64,000 bases of DNA from Acidovorax sp. RAC01 (GTDB lineage: Bacteria; Pseudomonadota; Gammaproteobacteria; Burkholderiales; Burkholderiaceae_C). Positions 52,900 to 62,986 of this stretch are shown here, piece by piece. The notes under the pieces are model-generated. The model ran no database searches. It had not been told where the DNA came from and worked only from the letters and a program-made list of their open reading frames with translations. Location of the stretch: NCBI RefSeq assembly GCF_001714725.1, contig NZ_CP016447.1:1-64000 (forward strand), written 5' to 3'. Made by a program: the position numbers and the translations under genes. Each line of letters begins with the position of its first letter. Within the stretch, counting starts at the first letter, position 1.

Positions 52900-53367
52900 T
52901 TACGGGGCGATGCCCGGGCTGCCCTGGCGCAGCTGCTGCTCCAGTTGGCCCACATAGGCGGCTGTCACATTGTCGGACTCTGCAGCGCGGCGCGTGAGCC
53001 GCGCCTCCAGCGCTTCCATGCGGGCCAGAAGTTCGGCGTGGGCCTGCCGGTGCTGGCCCTCCAGAAAAGTCCGCAGCTCCGTAAAACGCGATGCCTCGGC
53101 CTTGTCGGCAAGCTCGCGCTGCGCATGCATCTCCTTGTTGTGGCGGCGATTTTCCAGAAGCACCGAGCCCTGGAGCGACAGCACATACGCCAGGAAGAAC
53201 ACGCCCAGCAGCACGGTGAGCGCCAGCATGATCAGTCCCAGCGGCGCGTCGAACACGACGATGCCCAGCGACACGGACGACACCGCTGCCAGAGTGCCCC
53301 AATTGAGCGCAGCCAGCAGCCCTGTGACAACAACAATCAGGACGAGCACGACAGAACGCAGATGCAT
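52900..53367 (-). CDS. LapA (DUF1049)-like membrane protein
   Basis: The 155-residue protein has two N-terminal spans (VVLVLIVVVTGLLAALNWGTL and PLGLIMLALTVLLGVFFLAYVLSL) and a cytoplasmic coiled-coil region rich in Glu/Arg/Ala. The ALNWGT plus PLGLIML pattern fits the LapA domain of lipopolysaccharide-assembly proteins. The start has GGAGG upstream. Role in envelope assembly is inferred. Confidence 0.75.
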   Translation of the reverse strand: MHLRSVVLVLIVVVTGLLAALNWGTLAAVSSVSLGIVVFDAPLGLIMLALTVLLGVFFLAYVLSLQGSVLLENRRHNKEMHAQRELADKAEASRFTELRTFLEGQHRQAHAELLARMEALEARLTRRAAESDNVTAAYVGQLEQQLRQGSPGIAP

Positions 53368-53683
53368 GATGGAAACCTCCGGTGGATCAGCGCTCCGCCG
53401 GTTGGCGGGCAGCGCAATGCCCGGGTTGTAACGCATGCCGCCGCTGCGGCACACGCGGCCCACGCGATTTCCGTTCGCGTCCTACAGTGGCGCTTCATGG
53501 CACGCACCAACGCATGCCCTCGGGCCCTCCTGGAAGCGCGGCCAAGAGTCAGGGTCAGGCAGCCAGATCACCTTGCCTGCGGGGCGATGTACCCGCCATG
53601 ACCGTGCACCGTGCACACGCGGCTCTGTGCGGGTGCTGCCTGAGCAGCGCCCGAGCGGCACCCACCCGGGCGCAGGCGCTGGA
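53368..53683. other. intergenic region, nothing recognised
   Basis: This 316-base stretch lies between acs and the LapA-like gene. Short frames exist on both strands but none shows a ribosome-binding site or a family I know; no hairpin terminator is obvious. Confidence 0.5.
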
Positions 53684-55678
53684 TCAGTTGGTCTGGGATA
53701 ACTGGTCCAGGATCGCGGGGTTTTCCAGCGTGCTGGTGTCCTGCGTGATGGCCTCGCCCTTGGCAATGCTGCGCAGCAGGCGGCGCATGATCTTGCCGCT
53801 GCGGGTTTTGGGCAGGTTGTCGCCGAATCGGATGTCCTTGGGCTTGGCAATCGGTCCGATTTCCTTGGCGACCCAGTTGCGCAGCTCGTTGGCGATCTGC
53901 TTGGCCTCTTCGCCGGTGGGGCGCGAGCGCTTGAGCACCACAAACGCGCAGATGGCCTCGCCCGTCACGTCGTCGGGGCGGCCCACCACAGCGGCTTCTG
54001 CCACCAGGTCGGTCTTGGCCACCAGGGCCGATTCGATCTCCATCGTGCCCATGCGGTGGCCCGACACGTTCAGCACGTCATCGATGCGGCCGGTGATGCG
54101 GAAGTAGCCGCGGTCGGCGCTGCGCACCGCGCCGTCGCCGGCCAGATAGAAGCCCTTGAGCTCTTCGGGGAAGTAGCTCTTCTTGAAGCGCTCGGGGTCG
54201 TTCCAGATCGTGCGGATCATGCTGGGCCACGGGCGTTTGATGACCAGGATGCCACCCGCGCCATTGGGCACGTCGTTGCCCATTTCGTCCACGATCGCAG
54301 CGGTGATGCCGGGAAGCGGCAGCGTGCAGCTACCGGGCACCAGCGGCGTGGCGCCGGGCAGCGGCGTGATGACGTGACCGCCGGTTTCGGTCTGCCAGAA
54401 GGTATCGACGATGGGGCAGCGCTCGCCGCCCACGTTCTTGTGGTACCACATCCAGGCTTCAGGGTTGATGGGCTCGCCCACGCTGCCCAGGATGCGCAGG
54501 CTCGACAGGTCCGAGCGTGCGGGGTGCACGGCGGCATCGGCCTCTGCGGCCTTGATGAGCGAACGGATGGCCGTGGGCGCCGTGTAGAAGATGCTGCACT
54601 TGTGGCGCTCGATCATCTGCCAGAAGCGGCCGGCGTTCGGGAAGGTGGGGATACCCTCAAAAATGATCTGCGTGGCACCGGCGGCCAGCGGGCCGTAGGC
54701 CACATAGGTGTGGCCGGTGATCCAGCCAATGTCGGCCGTGCACCAGAAAACGTCGTCGGCGCGCAGGTCGAACGTCCAGTCCATGGTCATCTTGGCCCAC
54801 AGCAGGTAGCCGCCAGTGGCGTGCTGCACGCCCTTGGGCTTGCCGGTGGAGCCGCTGGTGTACAGGATGAACAGCGGGTGTTCTGCATTCACGGCCACGG
54901 GGGGGCAGTCGGTGCTCTGCCCTTCCAGCGCCTGCGCAAAGGTCTTGTCGCGGCCGGCGACCATGTTGCAGGCCGTGGCCGTGCGCTCGTACACGAACAC
55001 GTTGCGCACGGTGTCGCAGCCGCCCGAGGCCAGGGCCTCATCGATGATGGCCTTGAGCGGCAGCTCCTTGCCGCCGCGCATCTGGTAGTTGGCGGTGATC
55101 ACGGCCACGGCACCGGCGTCGATGATGCGCTCGTGCACGGCCTTGGCGCTGAAGCCGCCGAACACCACGCTGTGCGTGGCGCCGATGCGGGCGCAAGCCT
55201 GCATGGCAATCACGCCCTCGACGGTCATGGGCATGTAGATCAGGACGCGGTCGCCCTTGTTCACGCCGTGGGCCTTGAGCGCGTTGGCAAACTGGCTCAC
55301 GCGGGCCAGCAGTTCCTTGAAGGTGACGCGGGTCAGGGTGCCGTCATCGGCTTCAAAGATGATGGCGGTCTTGTTCTCGGTCGGGGTGCCGATGTGGCGG
55401 TCCAGGCAATTGGCCGAAGCGTTGAGTTCCCCATCGCCAAACCAGCGGAAAAACGGGGCGTTCGATTCGTCCAGCGTCTGCGTGAAAGGCTTGGTCCAGT
55501 GCAGGTTCTCGCGCGCCATGCGCGACCAGAAGCCGTCGGGGTCGCGGTCGGCCTCGGCGCACAGTGCGTCGTAACCCGCCATGCCCGACACGCGTGCCGC
55601 CCGCACGACGTCGTCGGCAGGAGGGAACACGCGGTTTTCAACCAAAACGGACTCGATCGCGGATGTGGGCGCACTCAT
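53684..55678 (-). CDS. acsA: acetyl-CoA synthetase
   Basis: AMP-forming enzyme activating acetate. The 664-residue protein starts at the ATG before [11 protein letters not shown] (upstream CAGGAG). Motifs are [55 protein letters not shown] and the acetylatable lysine in [15 protein letters not shown], matching Acs length and order. The TIGR00645 gene is divergent. Confidence 0.96.
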   Translation of the reverse strand: MSAPTSAIESVLVENRVFPPADDVVRAARVSGMAGYDALCAEADRDPDGFWSRMARENLHWTKPFTQTLDESNAPFFRWFGDGELNASANCLDRHIGTPTENKTAIIFEADDGTLTRVTFKELLARVSQFANALKAHGVNKGDRVLIYMPMTVEGVIAMQACARIGATHSVVFGGFSAKAVHERIIDAGAVAVITANYQMRGGKELPLKAIIDEALASGGCDTVRNVFVYERTATACNMVAGRDKTFAQALEGQSTDCPPVAVNAEHPLFILYTSGSTGKPKGVQHATGGYLLWAKMTMDWTFDLRADDVFWCTADIGWITGHTYVAYGPLAAGATQIIFEGIPTFPNAGRFWQMIERHKCSIFYTAPTAIRSLIKAAEADAAVHPARSDLSSLRILGSVGEPINPEAWMWYHKNVGGERCPIVDTFWQTETGGHVITPLPGATPLVPGSCTLPLPGITAAIVDEMGNDVPNGAGGILVIKRPWPSMIRTIWNDPERFKKSYFPEELKGFYLAGDGAVRSADRGYFRITGRIDDVLNVSGHRMGTMEIESALVAKTDLVAEAAVVGRPDDVTGEAICAFVVLKRSRPTGEEAKQIANELRNWVAKEIGPIAKPKDIRFGDNLPKTRSGKIMRRLLRSIAKGEAITQDTSTLENPAILDQLSQTN

Positions 55679-55850
55679 TGTGTTGTCTCCTGGGTCTGAT
55701 GAAATGGATGCCGGTCTTTTGCCGTTACCGGGAATCGGCGGTACTGTCGGCCGCAGCACTTACAAGCCACTGACTGGCACGAACCTTACGGCTGCGGGGG
55801 CCATACCCGTAGAATCGCGCGGCCTTTACATACCGACCAGACATCCTCTG

Positions 55851-56450
55851 ATGACCTCGCCCAAACCCAAGCCCCCCGTCCCCATGCGGCCCCTGCCGTC
55901 GCTGATTTTTGCCAGCCGCTGGCTGCAGCTTCCGCTCTATCTGGGCCTCATCCTGGCCCAGGCGGTGTACGTGTTTCACTTCTGGGTGGAGCTGGTCCAC
56001 CTGATCGAAGCAGCCTTTGGCGACGCGGCATCGCTGCAAAAGCTGATCTCCAGCATCGGCTACAAGAGCGATATCGAAGTGGTGTCGCTCAACGAAACCA
56101 TCATCATGCTGGTGGTGCTGGCGCTGATCGACGTGGTGATGATCTCCAACCTGCTGATCATGGTGATCGTGGGCGGCTACGAAACCTTCGTCTCGCGCCT
56201 GCACCTTGACGGCCACCCCGACCAGCCCGAGTGGCTGAGCCACGTGAACGCCTCGGTACTCAAGGTGAAGCTGGCCACCGCCATCATCGGCATCAGCTCC
56301 ATCCACCTGCTCAAGACCTTCATCAACGCTGCCAACTACGACCTGAAGGTGCTGATGTGGCAGACGATCATCCACACGGTGTTCCTGCTGAGCGCACTGG
56401 CCATCGCCTTCACCGACCGGCTGATGGCGCCCGCCACGGACCGCCACTGA
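55851..56450 (+). CDS. TIGR00645/UPF0114 family membrane protein
   Basis: The 199-residue protein has four predicted spans. The family motifs [51 protein letters not shown] and [19 protein letters not shown] are plain. The family (YqhA) has no firmly assigned function. It is divergent from acsA. Confidence 0.88.
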   Translation: MTSPKPKPPVPMRPLPSLIFASRWLQLPLYLGLILAQAVYVFHFWVELVHLIEAAFGDAASLQKLISSIGYKSDIEVVSLNETIIMLVVLALIDVVMISNLLIMVIVGGYETFVSRLHLDGHPDQPEWLSHVNASVLKVKLATAIIGISSIHLLKTFINAANYDLKVLMWQTIIHTVFLLSALAIAFTDRLMAPATDRH

Positions 56451-56577
56451 AGAGCGGGCCAGACGCCCGCAGCACCGCGCCCTTGCACCAGGGTCGGTGC
56501 CCCTGACTGGCAGGCTGGCTCGGGCCCATGCGCGCAGCCCCGCCCCCGCCGCCTGCCGGGTGTTCGCACCCTTATTT

Positions 56578-56636
56578 TGCTATATGTTTCATAGCATCAT
56601 AGGCTTATAAAACAAGCCCAAGAGGCCTATTTCGCT
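56578..56636 (+). repeat. dispersed repeat, copy 7
   Basis: TTGCTATATGTTTCATAGCA, then GGCTTATAAAACAAGCCCAA and GAGGCCTATTTC. It has both the left inverted pair and the right GCTTAT...AAGC-n-AGAGGCC block. It abuts the topoisomerase IB relic. Confidence 0.65.
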
Positions 56637-56673
56637 TGGTTTTTTGCCTCTGACTCTTGCGGAAGTCCTCCCG

Positions 56674-57039
56674 CGGCGGAAATATCGCTACCACCCCGCG
56701 TGGCGGCTGCAGCAAGACGAAGGCAAGTTCGATCGCATGCTGGCCTTCGGCAGCTCCCTGCCCCGCATCCGCACCCGCGTGGCGCGGGAGCGGTCGCCGC
56801 ACCGCAGCCGCAAAATCCCGCTGACCCGCAATCTGGTGGCCGCCACCCTGGTGCGTCTGCTGGGCAATACGCGGGCGGAGAGCAAGAAGTCGTACGTTCA
56901 CCCCGCCGTTCTGGAACACGGTTCGTGCCTGGCGACTGGGCCGGGGCCGGGCATGCGGGATGTGTGGCAGCGCATTGGCGAAAGCGCTTCGCCGCGCGGG
57001 CTGAGTGCGGCGGAGCGGCGGCTGCTGGCCTTTCTGTGC
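56674..57039 (+). pseudogene. truncated DNA topoisomerase IB
   Basis: The frame reads KYRYHPAWRLQQDEGKFDRM and LAFGSSLPRIRTRVARE, the middle of bacterial topoisomerase IB (normally KQYRYHP.W...KF.RM..FG..LP.IR..V). After NLVAATLVRLL it jumps straight to GNTRAESKKSYVHPAVLE, the segment with the catalytic tyrosine near the C-terminus, then RGLSAAERRLLAFL as at the family C-terminus. So about 140 codons of the catalytic core are missing at a point where the frame is kept, and the N-terminal domain is gone too. It cannot encode an active enzyme. Boundaries are approximate. Confidence 0.78.
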
Positions 57040-57157
57040 ACGCCGCGCCGCTGGCGGGCAGTGGCCACCACCAGAGCAACCGGGCCCGGCAGCGGTTCAC
57101 GCAGGGCAGCACAGCGCATCGCACCACAGCCGGTGGCAGCGCGCCTGCGCGGGCTTT

Positions 57158-58543
57158 TTACCGCCCCACCATCTCGCCGGGCACCACCCACTGATCAAAC
57201 TGCTCGCCCGTCACATGGCCCGAAGCCACCGCGGCTTCACGCAGGCTGGTGCCTTCCTTGTGCGCCTTCTTGGCAATGAACGCCGCCTTGTCATAGCCGA
57301 TGTGTGTGTTCAATGCCGTCACCAGCATCAGCGACCGCTCCACCAGCTCGGTGATACGCGCATGGTTGGGCGCAATACCCACCGCACAGTGGTCGTTGAA
57401 GCTCACCATGCCATCGGCCAGCAGGCGCACGCTCTGCAAGAAGTTGTGGGCCACCATGGGGCGGAACACGTTGAGTTCGAAGTTGCCCGACGCCCCGCCG
57501 AAGTTGATGGCGACGTCGTTGCCAAACACCTGGGCCGCGAGCATCGTCAGGGCTTCGCACTGGGTGGGGTTCACCTTGCCCGGCATGATGGACGAGCCGG
57601 GCTCGTTCTCGGGGATGGACAGCTCGCCAATGCCGCTGCGCGGCCCGCTGGCCAGCCAGCGCACATCGTTGGCGATCTTCATCAGGCTGGCGGCCAGCGT
57701 CTTGAGGGCGCCGTGCGCGTGCACCAGCGCATCCACCGATGCCAGCGCCTCGAACTTGTTGGGCGCGGAGACAAAGGGCTTGCCCGTGAGGTTCGCCAGT
57801 TCGGCCGCGGCCTGCTCGGCATAGCCGGGCGGCGCATTCAGCCCCGTGCCCACCGCAGTGCCGCCCAGCGCCAGCTCGCACAGGTGCGGCAGCGCGGCGC
57901 GGATGTGCCGCTCGCCATGGTCCAGCTGCGCCACGTAGCCCGAGAACTCCTGCCCCAGCGTGAGCGGGGTGGCATCCTGCAGGTGGGTGCGCCCGATCTT
58001 CACGATGTCATCAAACTCCGCCGCCTTGCGGGCCAGCGTGGCGCGCAGCTTGCCCAGTGCGGGCAGCAGGCGGTCCGTCAGGGCCTCGACCGCGGCCACA
58101 TGCATGGCGGTGGGAAACACGTCGTTGCTCGACTGGCTGCGGTTCACGTCGTCGTTGGGGTGCACCAGCCGCCCTTCCCCCACCGGGCCACCGAGGATCT
58201 GGCTGGCGCGGTTGGCCAGCACTTCATTGAGATTCATGTGGGTCTGCGTACCCGACCCTGTCTGCCACACCACCAGAGGAAACTCGCCGCTGTGCTGGCC
58301 CGCAATCACCTCGTCGGCCGCTGCCACGATGGCTTTTGTCTTCTCATTGTCTTGCAGGCCCAGCGCGTGGTTGACGGTGGCCGATGCGCGCTTGACCTGC
58401 GCCAAGGCCCTGATGATCTCGCGCGGCTGCCGCTCGCCCGAGATATCGAAGTTCTGCAGCGACCGCTGGGTTTGCGCGCCCCACAGCCGGTCGGCCGGCA
58501 CGCTGATGGGGCCGAAGGTGTCGTGTTCGATGCGGTCGGTCAT
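57158..58543 (-). CDS. fumC: class II fumarate hydratase
   Basis: Iron-independent, heat- and oxidant-stable fumarase of the TCA cycle. The 461 residues contain the superfamily signature [15 protein letters not shown], the [14 protein letters not shown] and [21 protein letters not shown] active-site segments, and the [20 protein letters not shown] block. A class I fumarase gene is transcribed divergently 640 bases away. Confidence 0.97.
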   Translation of the reverse strand: MTDRIEHDTFGPISVPADRLWGAQTQRSLQNFDISGERQPREIIRALAQVKRASATVNHALGLQDNEKTKAIVAAADEVIAGQHSGEFPLVVWQTGSGTQTHMNLNEVLANRASQILGGPVGEGRLVHPNDDVNRSQSSNDVFPTAMHVAAVEALTDRLLPALGKLRATLARKAAEFDDIVKIGRTHLQDATPLTLGQEFSGYVAQLDHGERHIRAALPHLCELALGGTAVGTGLNAPPGYAEQAAAELANLTGKPFVSAPNKFEALASVDALVHAHGALKTLAASLMKIANDVRWLASGPRSGIGELSIPENEPGSSIMPGKVNPTQCEALTMLAAQVFGNDVAINFGGASGNFELNVFRPMVAHNFLQSVRLLADGMVSFNDHCAVGIAPNHARITELVERSLMLVTALNTHIGYDKAAFIAKKAHKEGTSLREAAVASGHVTGEQFDQWVVPGEMVGR

Positions 58544-59181
58544 GCAAGGCTTTCCAGAAGAAGAGTGGTGGGGACCCCGATGGCACTTGCGGTGGCCCTG
58601 GTGGCCGCAGTGTGCACGGTGCCGCCAGAAATCCGGTGAGGTTTTCTCAGGCTAACGGCGTTCGCCTCGGCGCGCCCGGCGAACAAGGACGACATCCATG
58701 TCAGCCAACCCTGACGGTCTGCACGCCGCACGGTGCCCACCATCGACGATGGGCGGCCGCGGGTAGCCAGCCAGCGCGCCTGAAGCGCCGGCGCATGACC
58801 AACTGCAGGAGCACACCATGGCCACCTGCCCCCTTTTCGGCGTGGACGCCGATGACCGTCCCACACACAGCCCGACCGGCATCGACAGCATGGGCCCGAG
58901 CGATGTTTCCTAATCGGGCCGCGACAGCCTGGGCGTGTACAGCGCAGATTCCGATCGAGACAGGTTGTTGTCCGGAATGGCCGAACGAGGCGGCGAGATG
59001 CACGAAGCAGTCATGACAGATCAGGCTGGCGTGGATGCACCAGCTCACGCTCACCTGGGGCGCCGTCGGGCTGGCGTAAGGCCGAGGTACGGGGGCTCTG
59101 TCAAAATACCGGGCGCTTGCCCCCGCGCTCCGCGCCAGCGGGCCAGCACGACAGACCCCCACGCCCCCGACCTCACACGCC
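58544..59181. other. intergenic region between the two fumarase genes
   Basis: About 640 bases with one short ORF that has a ribosome-binding site (58818-58913) and otherwise nothing recognisable. In-frame sequence continues beyond its stop for about 100 codons without similarity I know. The promoters of fumC and the class I gene must lie here; no clear operator palindrome stands out. Confidence 0.5.
58818..58913 (+). CDS. 31-codon ORF of unknown function
   Basis: ATG with GCAGGAG seven bases upstream, then MATCPLFGVDADDRP and a stop at TAA. The frame past the stop stays open to about 59819, but the part beyond 59180 is antisense-like to fumA. It could be a small protein, the start of a gene cut by a stop mutation, or chance. 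Confidence 0.3.
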   Translation: MATCPLFGVDADDRPTHSPTGIDSMGPSDVS

Positions 59182-60747
59182 ATGACCACCTCCATCCGCC
59201 AGGCCGACCTGATCGAATCCGTTGCTGCTGCCCTGCAGTACATCAGCTACTACCACCCCACCGACTACATCGCCCACCTGGCCCGCGCGTACGAGCGCGA
59301 GCAGAGCCCTGCCGCCAAGGATGCGATTGCCCAGATTTTGACCAACAGCAAGATGAGCGCCACCGGCCAGCGCCCCATCTGCCAGGACACCGGCATCGTC
59401 AACGTGTTCCTGAAGGTGGGCATGGACGTGCGCTGGGAAGGCTTCACCGGCAGCCTGGACGACGCCATCAACGAAGGCGTGCGCCGCGGCTACAACCACC
59501 CCGACAACACGCTGCGCGCCAGCGTGGTGGCCGACCCGCAGTTCGACCGCAAGAACACCAAGGACAACACGCCTGCCGTGATCTTCACCGAGATCGTGCC
59601 CGGCAACACCGTGGACATCACCGTGGCCGCCAAGGGTGGCGGCTCGGAGAACAAGTCCAAGATGGTCATGCTCAACCCCAGCGACAGCGTGGTGGACTGG
59701 GTGCTCAAGACCGTGCCCACCATGGGCGCTGGCTGGTGCCCGCCCGGCATGCTGGGCATCGGCATCGGCGGCACGGCAGAAAAAGCCGTGCTCATGGCCA
59801 AGGAAAGCCTGATGGATGACCTCGACATGTACGAGCTGCAGGCCAAGGCCGAAGCCGCCAAGACCGGGGGCCCCGCGCTCGACAAGGTGGAGGCGCTGCG
59901 CCTGGAGCTGTTCGAAAAGGTCAACGCGCTGGGCATTGGCGCGCAGGGCCTGGGTGGCCTGACCACCGTGCTGGACGTCAAGATCAAGATGTACCCCACG
60001 CACGCAGCCAGCAAGCCGATTGCGATGATCCCCAACTGCGCCGCCACGCGCCACGCGCACTTTGTGCTCGATGGTTCCGGCCCCGTGTACCTCACGCCGC
60101 CCAGCCTGGACCTGTGGCCCAACGTGGACTGGGCGCCCGACTACAACAAGAGCAAGAAGGTCAAACTGGACACGCTCACCAAAGAAGAAGTGGCCAGCTG
60201 GAAGCCCGGCGACACGCTGCTGCTCAACGGCAAGATGCTGACCGGCCGCGACGCCGCGCACAAGCGCATCCAGGACATGCTCACCAAGGGCGAGAAGCTG
60301 CCCGTGGACTTCACCAACCGCGTCATCTACTACGTGGGCCCCGTGGACCCCGTAAAGGGTGAAGCCGTGGGCCCTGCCGGCCCCACCACCGCCACGCGCA
60401 TGGACAAGTTCACCGACATGATGCTGGAGCAGACCGGCCTGATCGCCATGATCGGCAAGGCCGAGCGCGGCCCCGTCGCCATCGAGTCCATCAAGAACCA
60501 CAAGAGCGCCTACCTGATGGCCGTGGGCGGCGCTGCCTACCTGGTCAGCAAGGCCATCAAGACCGCCAAGGTGGTGGGCTTTGCCGACCTGGGCATGGAA
60601 GCCATCTACGAATTTGACGTGGTGGACATGCCGGTGACCGTGGCGGTGGATTCGGGTGGCACCAGTGCCCACATCACCGGCCCGGCCGAATGGCAAAAGC
60701 GCATCGCCACGGGCGAGTTCAAGGGCATCGGGGTTGCCTCTGCCTGA
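59182..60747 (+). CDS. fumA: class I (iron-sulfur) fumarate hydratase
   Basis: The 521-residue 4Fe-4S fumarase hydrates fumarate in the TCA cycle. It is of the single-chain type, N-domain plus C-domain. Cluster cysteines lie in RPICQDTGIVNVF, GAGWCPPGMLGIGIGG and IPNCAATRHAHFVLDGSGP. The C-terminal swivel domain has KGEAVGPAGPTTATRMD and VDSGGTSAHITGP. It is oxygen-sensitive, complementing FumC. A hairpin terminator follows. Confidence 0.94.
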   Translation: MTTSIRQADLIESVAAALQYISYYHPTDYIAHLARAYEREQSPAAKDAIAQILTNSKMSATGQRPICQDTGIVNVFLKVGMDVRWEGFTGSLDDAINEGVRRGYNHPDNTLRASVVADPQFDRKNTKDNTPAVIFTEIVPGNTVDITVAAKGGGSENKSKMVMLNPSDSVVDWVLKTVPTMGAGWCPPGMLGIGIGGTAEKAVLMAKESLMDDLDMYELQAKAEAAKTGGPALDKVEALRLELFEKVNALGIGAQGLGGLTTVLDVKIKMYPTHAASKPIAMIPNCAATRHAHFVLDGSGPVYLTPPSLDLWPNVDWAPDYNKSKKVKLDTLTKEEVASWKPGDTLLLNGKMLTGRDAAHKRIQDMLTKGEKLPVDFTNRVIYYVGPVDPVKGEAVGPAGPTTATRMDKFTDMMLEQTGLIAMIGKAERGPVAIESIKNHKSAYLMAVGGAAYLVSKAIKTAKVVGFADLGMEAIYEFDVVDMPVTVAVDSGGTSAHITGPAEWQKRIATGEFKGIGVASA

Positions 60748-60798
60748 GGCGTCGCCTTGCGGCAAGGTCGGGGTTGCAGCCTCGCCCACCAGACACGC

Positions 60799-60826
60799 AA
60801 ACCGCCCTCGGGCGGTTTGTTTTTGG
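60799..60826 (+). terminator. terminator after fumA
   Basis: The stem AAACCGCC/GGCGGTTT with loop CTCG, followed by GTTTTTGG, is a typical intrinsic terminator on the plus strand. Confidence 0.88.
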
Positions 60827-60952
60827 CGTTGAATCCGTCACAGAACACGTGACCACAGGCCCCACAGGTCCTGGCAGCGAACGGCGCCCACCGATCCCGT
60901 GCGCCAACCTTTCTTTCTACAATCCGGCGTTCACTCAGCTTCTGGACCCTTG

Positions 60953-61936
60953 ATGCCGCAGGCCTCCTCCCCTATCGGCGTGTTTGACAGCGGCGTCGGC
61001 GGCCTGAGCGTGTTGCGTGCACTGCTCGCCGCCCTGCCGCACGAGCGCTTTGTCTACCTGGCCGACAGCGCCCATGCGCCCTACGGCGAGCGGGGCGATG
61101 CGTATGTCAGCGCCCGTACCCATGCCATCGCCGATTACCTGTGCGCAGAGCACGACATCAAGGCCTTGGTGGTGGCGTGCAACACGGCCACGGCCGCTGC
61201 CATCCATGAGGTGCGCAGCAGCCGCCCGGATCTGCCTCTGGTGGGCCTGGAGCCAGCCATCAAGCCCGCACTGGCGGCCACGCGCACGGGGCACATTGGC
61301 GTCATCGGCACGCGGGGCACCCTCACCAGCGCCAAATTCGCCCGGCTGATGGCCTCGGTGGCCGAACAGGCGCACTTTGTGATCCAGCCCTGCGATGGGC
61401 TGGCCCACGCCATCGAGCGCAGCGTGTCGCGCCCTGGCACCGTAACGGGCTCGCCCGTAGAAGCCACCGAGACCGGACGGCTGTGCAAGACCTACCTGGA
61501 AGCCATGGGCGCGTTCGGCACTGCGCCTGGCCAGATCGACACGCTGGTGCTGGGCTGCACACACTACGTTTTCGTGACGGACGAGTTGCGAGCGATCACC
61601 GGGCCGGATGTGCGCTTCATCGAAACCGGTGAGCCCGTGGCCCGACAGACCCAACGCCTGCTGCACGCGGCTGGACTTGCCAACGCAACGGCTGCTGCAG
61701 GGGCGGATGCCGAACCGTTGAGCGAAACCTCAGCAACCCGCAACGGAGGCCCTTCGGATGGCTTCGCCAGTGCCAAAGCTGCGGCGCCGCAGTCACAGCC
61801 CGGTACCGTGATAGCGACCTTGGATCCATCGCGTGTGCAGCTGCTGACCACGGGGCCCGTGGAGATGTTGCAGGCGGCCGCACAGCGGTGGCTGGATCTG
61901 CCTGCACAGTGCTGCAGCAATGTCTTGGTGCCGTGA
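60953..61936 (+). CDS. murI: glutamate racemase
   Basis: Makes D-glutamate for peptidoglycan. The product has 327 residues from the ATG before PQASSPIGV. It carries IGVFDSGVGGLSVLRAL, catalytic cysteines in VACNTATAAAI and LVLGCTHYVFV. Compared with the usual 265-290 residues it carries an extra segment of about 40 residues before the C-terminal helix (GADAEPLSETSATRNGG region, low complexity). Confidence 0.94.
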   Translation: MPQASSPIGVFDSGVGGLSVLRALLAALPHERFVYLADSAHAPYGERGDAYVSARTHAIADYLCAEHDIKALVVACNTATAAAIHEVRSSRPDLPLVGLEPAIKPALAATRTGHIGVIGTRGTLTSAKFARLMASVAEQAHFVIQPCDGLAHAIERSVSRPGTVTGSPVEATETGRLCKTYLEAMGAFGTAPGQIDTLVLGCTHYVFVTDELRAITGPDVRFIETGEPVARQTQRLLHAAGLANATAAAGADAEPLSETSATRNGGPSDGFASAKAAAPQSQPGTVIATLDPSRVQLLTTGPVEMLQAAAQRWLDLPAQCCSNVLVP

Positions 61937-62049
61937 GGCTGCGGTGCGGTGTTGCGCCCCGGGGTGAGGCATCCGGGGCGGTGGCCGCGCGCTGTTACTG
62001 CCAGGGCTGCTTGGCCTCTGTCAGGCCGCGGCGGGAACGTACCGCCGAC

Positions 62050-62125
62050 GATTTTTGGCATTAAAACTGCCTTTAGGGCTTTCGGCATAAGCACCGATAG
62101 CTATATTTTTCATAGCAATCAAGGT
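62050..62125 (-). repeat. dispersed repeat, copy 8
   Basis: On the minus strand: TTGCTATGAAAAATATAGCT, then GGTGCTTATGCCGAAAGCCC and TAAAGGCAGTTTTAATGCC. It is a complete copy lying between murI and the YgjP-type gene. Confidence 0.6.
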
Positions 62126-62205
62126 TCACCGAAAGGTCGGGAGTCTGTCAGGCCGCCGTTGCCGTTCTCGGCCTGCGCATGCGCACACGGCCTGCAGACT
62201 GACAA

Positions 62206-62748
62206 TCAGTTTTCAGCGCTGGCGGGCCGGCCGGAGCCGTCGGCATTCCACAGGCGTGCGCCGGAGTGTTCCATGTAGGTCAGGTACAGCCGCAGGTCGA
62301 ACTCGTACTGGTGGTATTGCGGCTCCATGTGGGTACACAGCTGGTAGAAGGCCTTGTCATGGTCTTTCTCGCGCAGATGGGCCAACTCGTGCACGACGAT
62401 CATTCGCAGGAACTCGTCTGGCACCTGCTTGAACATTGAGGCCACGCGAATTTCGTGGCGCGCGGTCAGCCGGTTGCCTTGCACTCGGGACAGGGACGTG
62501 TGCAACCCGAGCGCGTGCCGCACGACGTGGATCTTGCTGTCAAAAACCACCTTGTTCACAGTCCCGGCGTTGCGCAGGTAGCGTGCCTTGAGCTCCTGGG
62601 CATAGTCGTACAAAGCCTTGTCGCTGCGCACCGCGTGGGCCGCGGGGTACTTGCGCTGCAGGACCGGGCCGAGCTTGCCGGCAATGAGCAGTTCGCGCGC
62701 CTGCGTCTGCAAGGTCTCGGGGTAGGAACGCAGGTAGGGAAGTTCCAT
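62206..62748 (-). CDS. YgjP-type (DUF45) metallopeptidase-like protein
   Basis: The 180-residue protein has the zincin motif VVHELAHLREKDHDKAFYQL and the following CTHMEPQYHQYEFDLRLYLTY, the DUF45/YgjP signature. Zinc binding by the two His of HELAH and the downstream H is expected; the substrate is unknown. An N-terminal helical half precedes it. Confidence 0.85.
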   Translation of the reverse strand: MELPYLRSYPETLQTQARELLIAGKLGPVLQRKYPAAHAVRSDKALYDYAQELKARYLRNAGTVNKVVFDSKIHVVRHALGLHTSLSRVQGNRLTARHEIRVASMFKQVPDEFLRMIVVHELAHLREKDHDKAFYQLCTHMEPQYHQYEFDLRLYLTYMEHSGARLWNADGSGRPASAEN

Positions 62749-62986
62749 GGATCTGTGTGCAAGGGTGGACGCCAGCGGTGCCTGCTGTCGCAGGCCAGTC
62801 GGAAAACCCCGCGGCCCATGGTCGGCGACAGATCACCCAGTCACGGCGTGGTGGCGGTCATCGACTGCCCCTGCTGCGGAGACAAGCAGACAACGGTGGC
62901 AGGTTGGACGATTTCACAGGTCCGCACCGCACTACTCCCGCGCTGCCCGCTTTCAACAACCAAGGCGCAGCAGCCCAACAGCCGGG

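Larger units (their letters stand above)
56451..57157. other. gene-poor region with repeat and topoisomerase relic
   Basis: About 700 bases between the TIGR00645 gene and fumC. It holds a copy of the dispersed repeat (56578-56636) directly followed by the remains of a topoisomerase IB gene (56674-57039). The last 120 bases show nothing I can name. Confidence 0.6.

Noticed and set aside
59173..60789. 538-codon minus-strand frame opposite the class I fumarase
   Set aside because: Antisense shadow rich in Gly, His and Val with no start context or domain.
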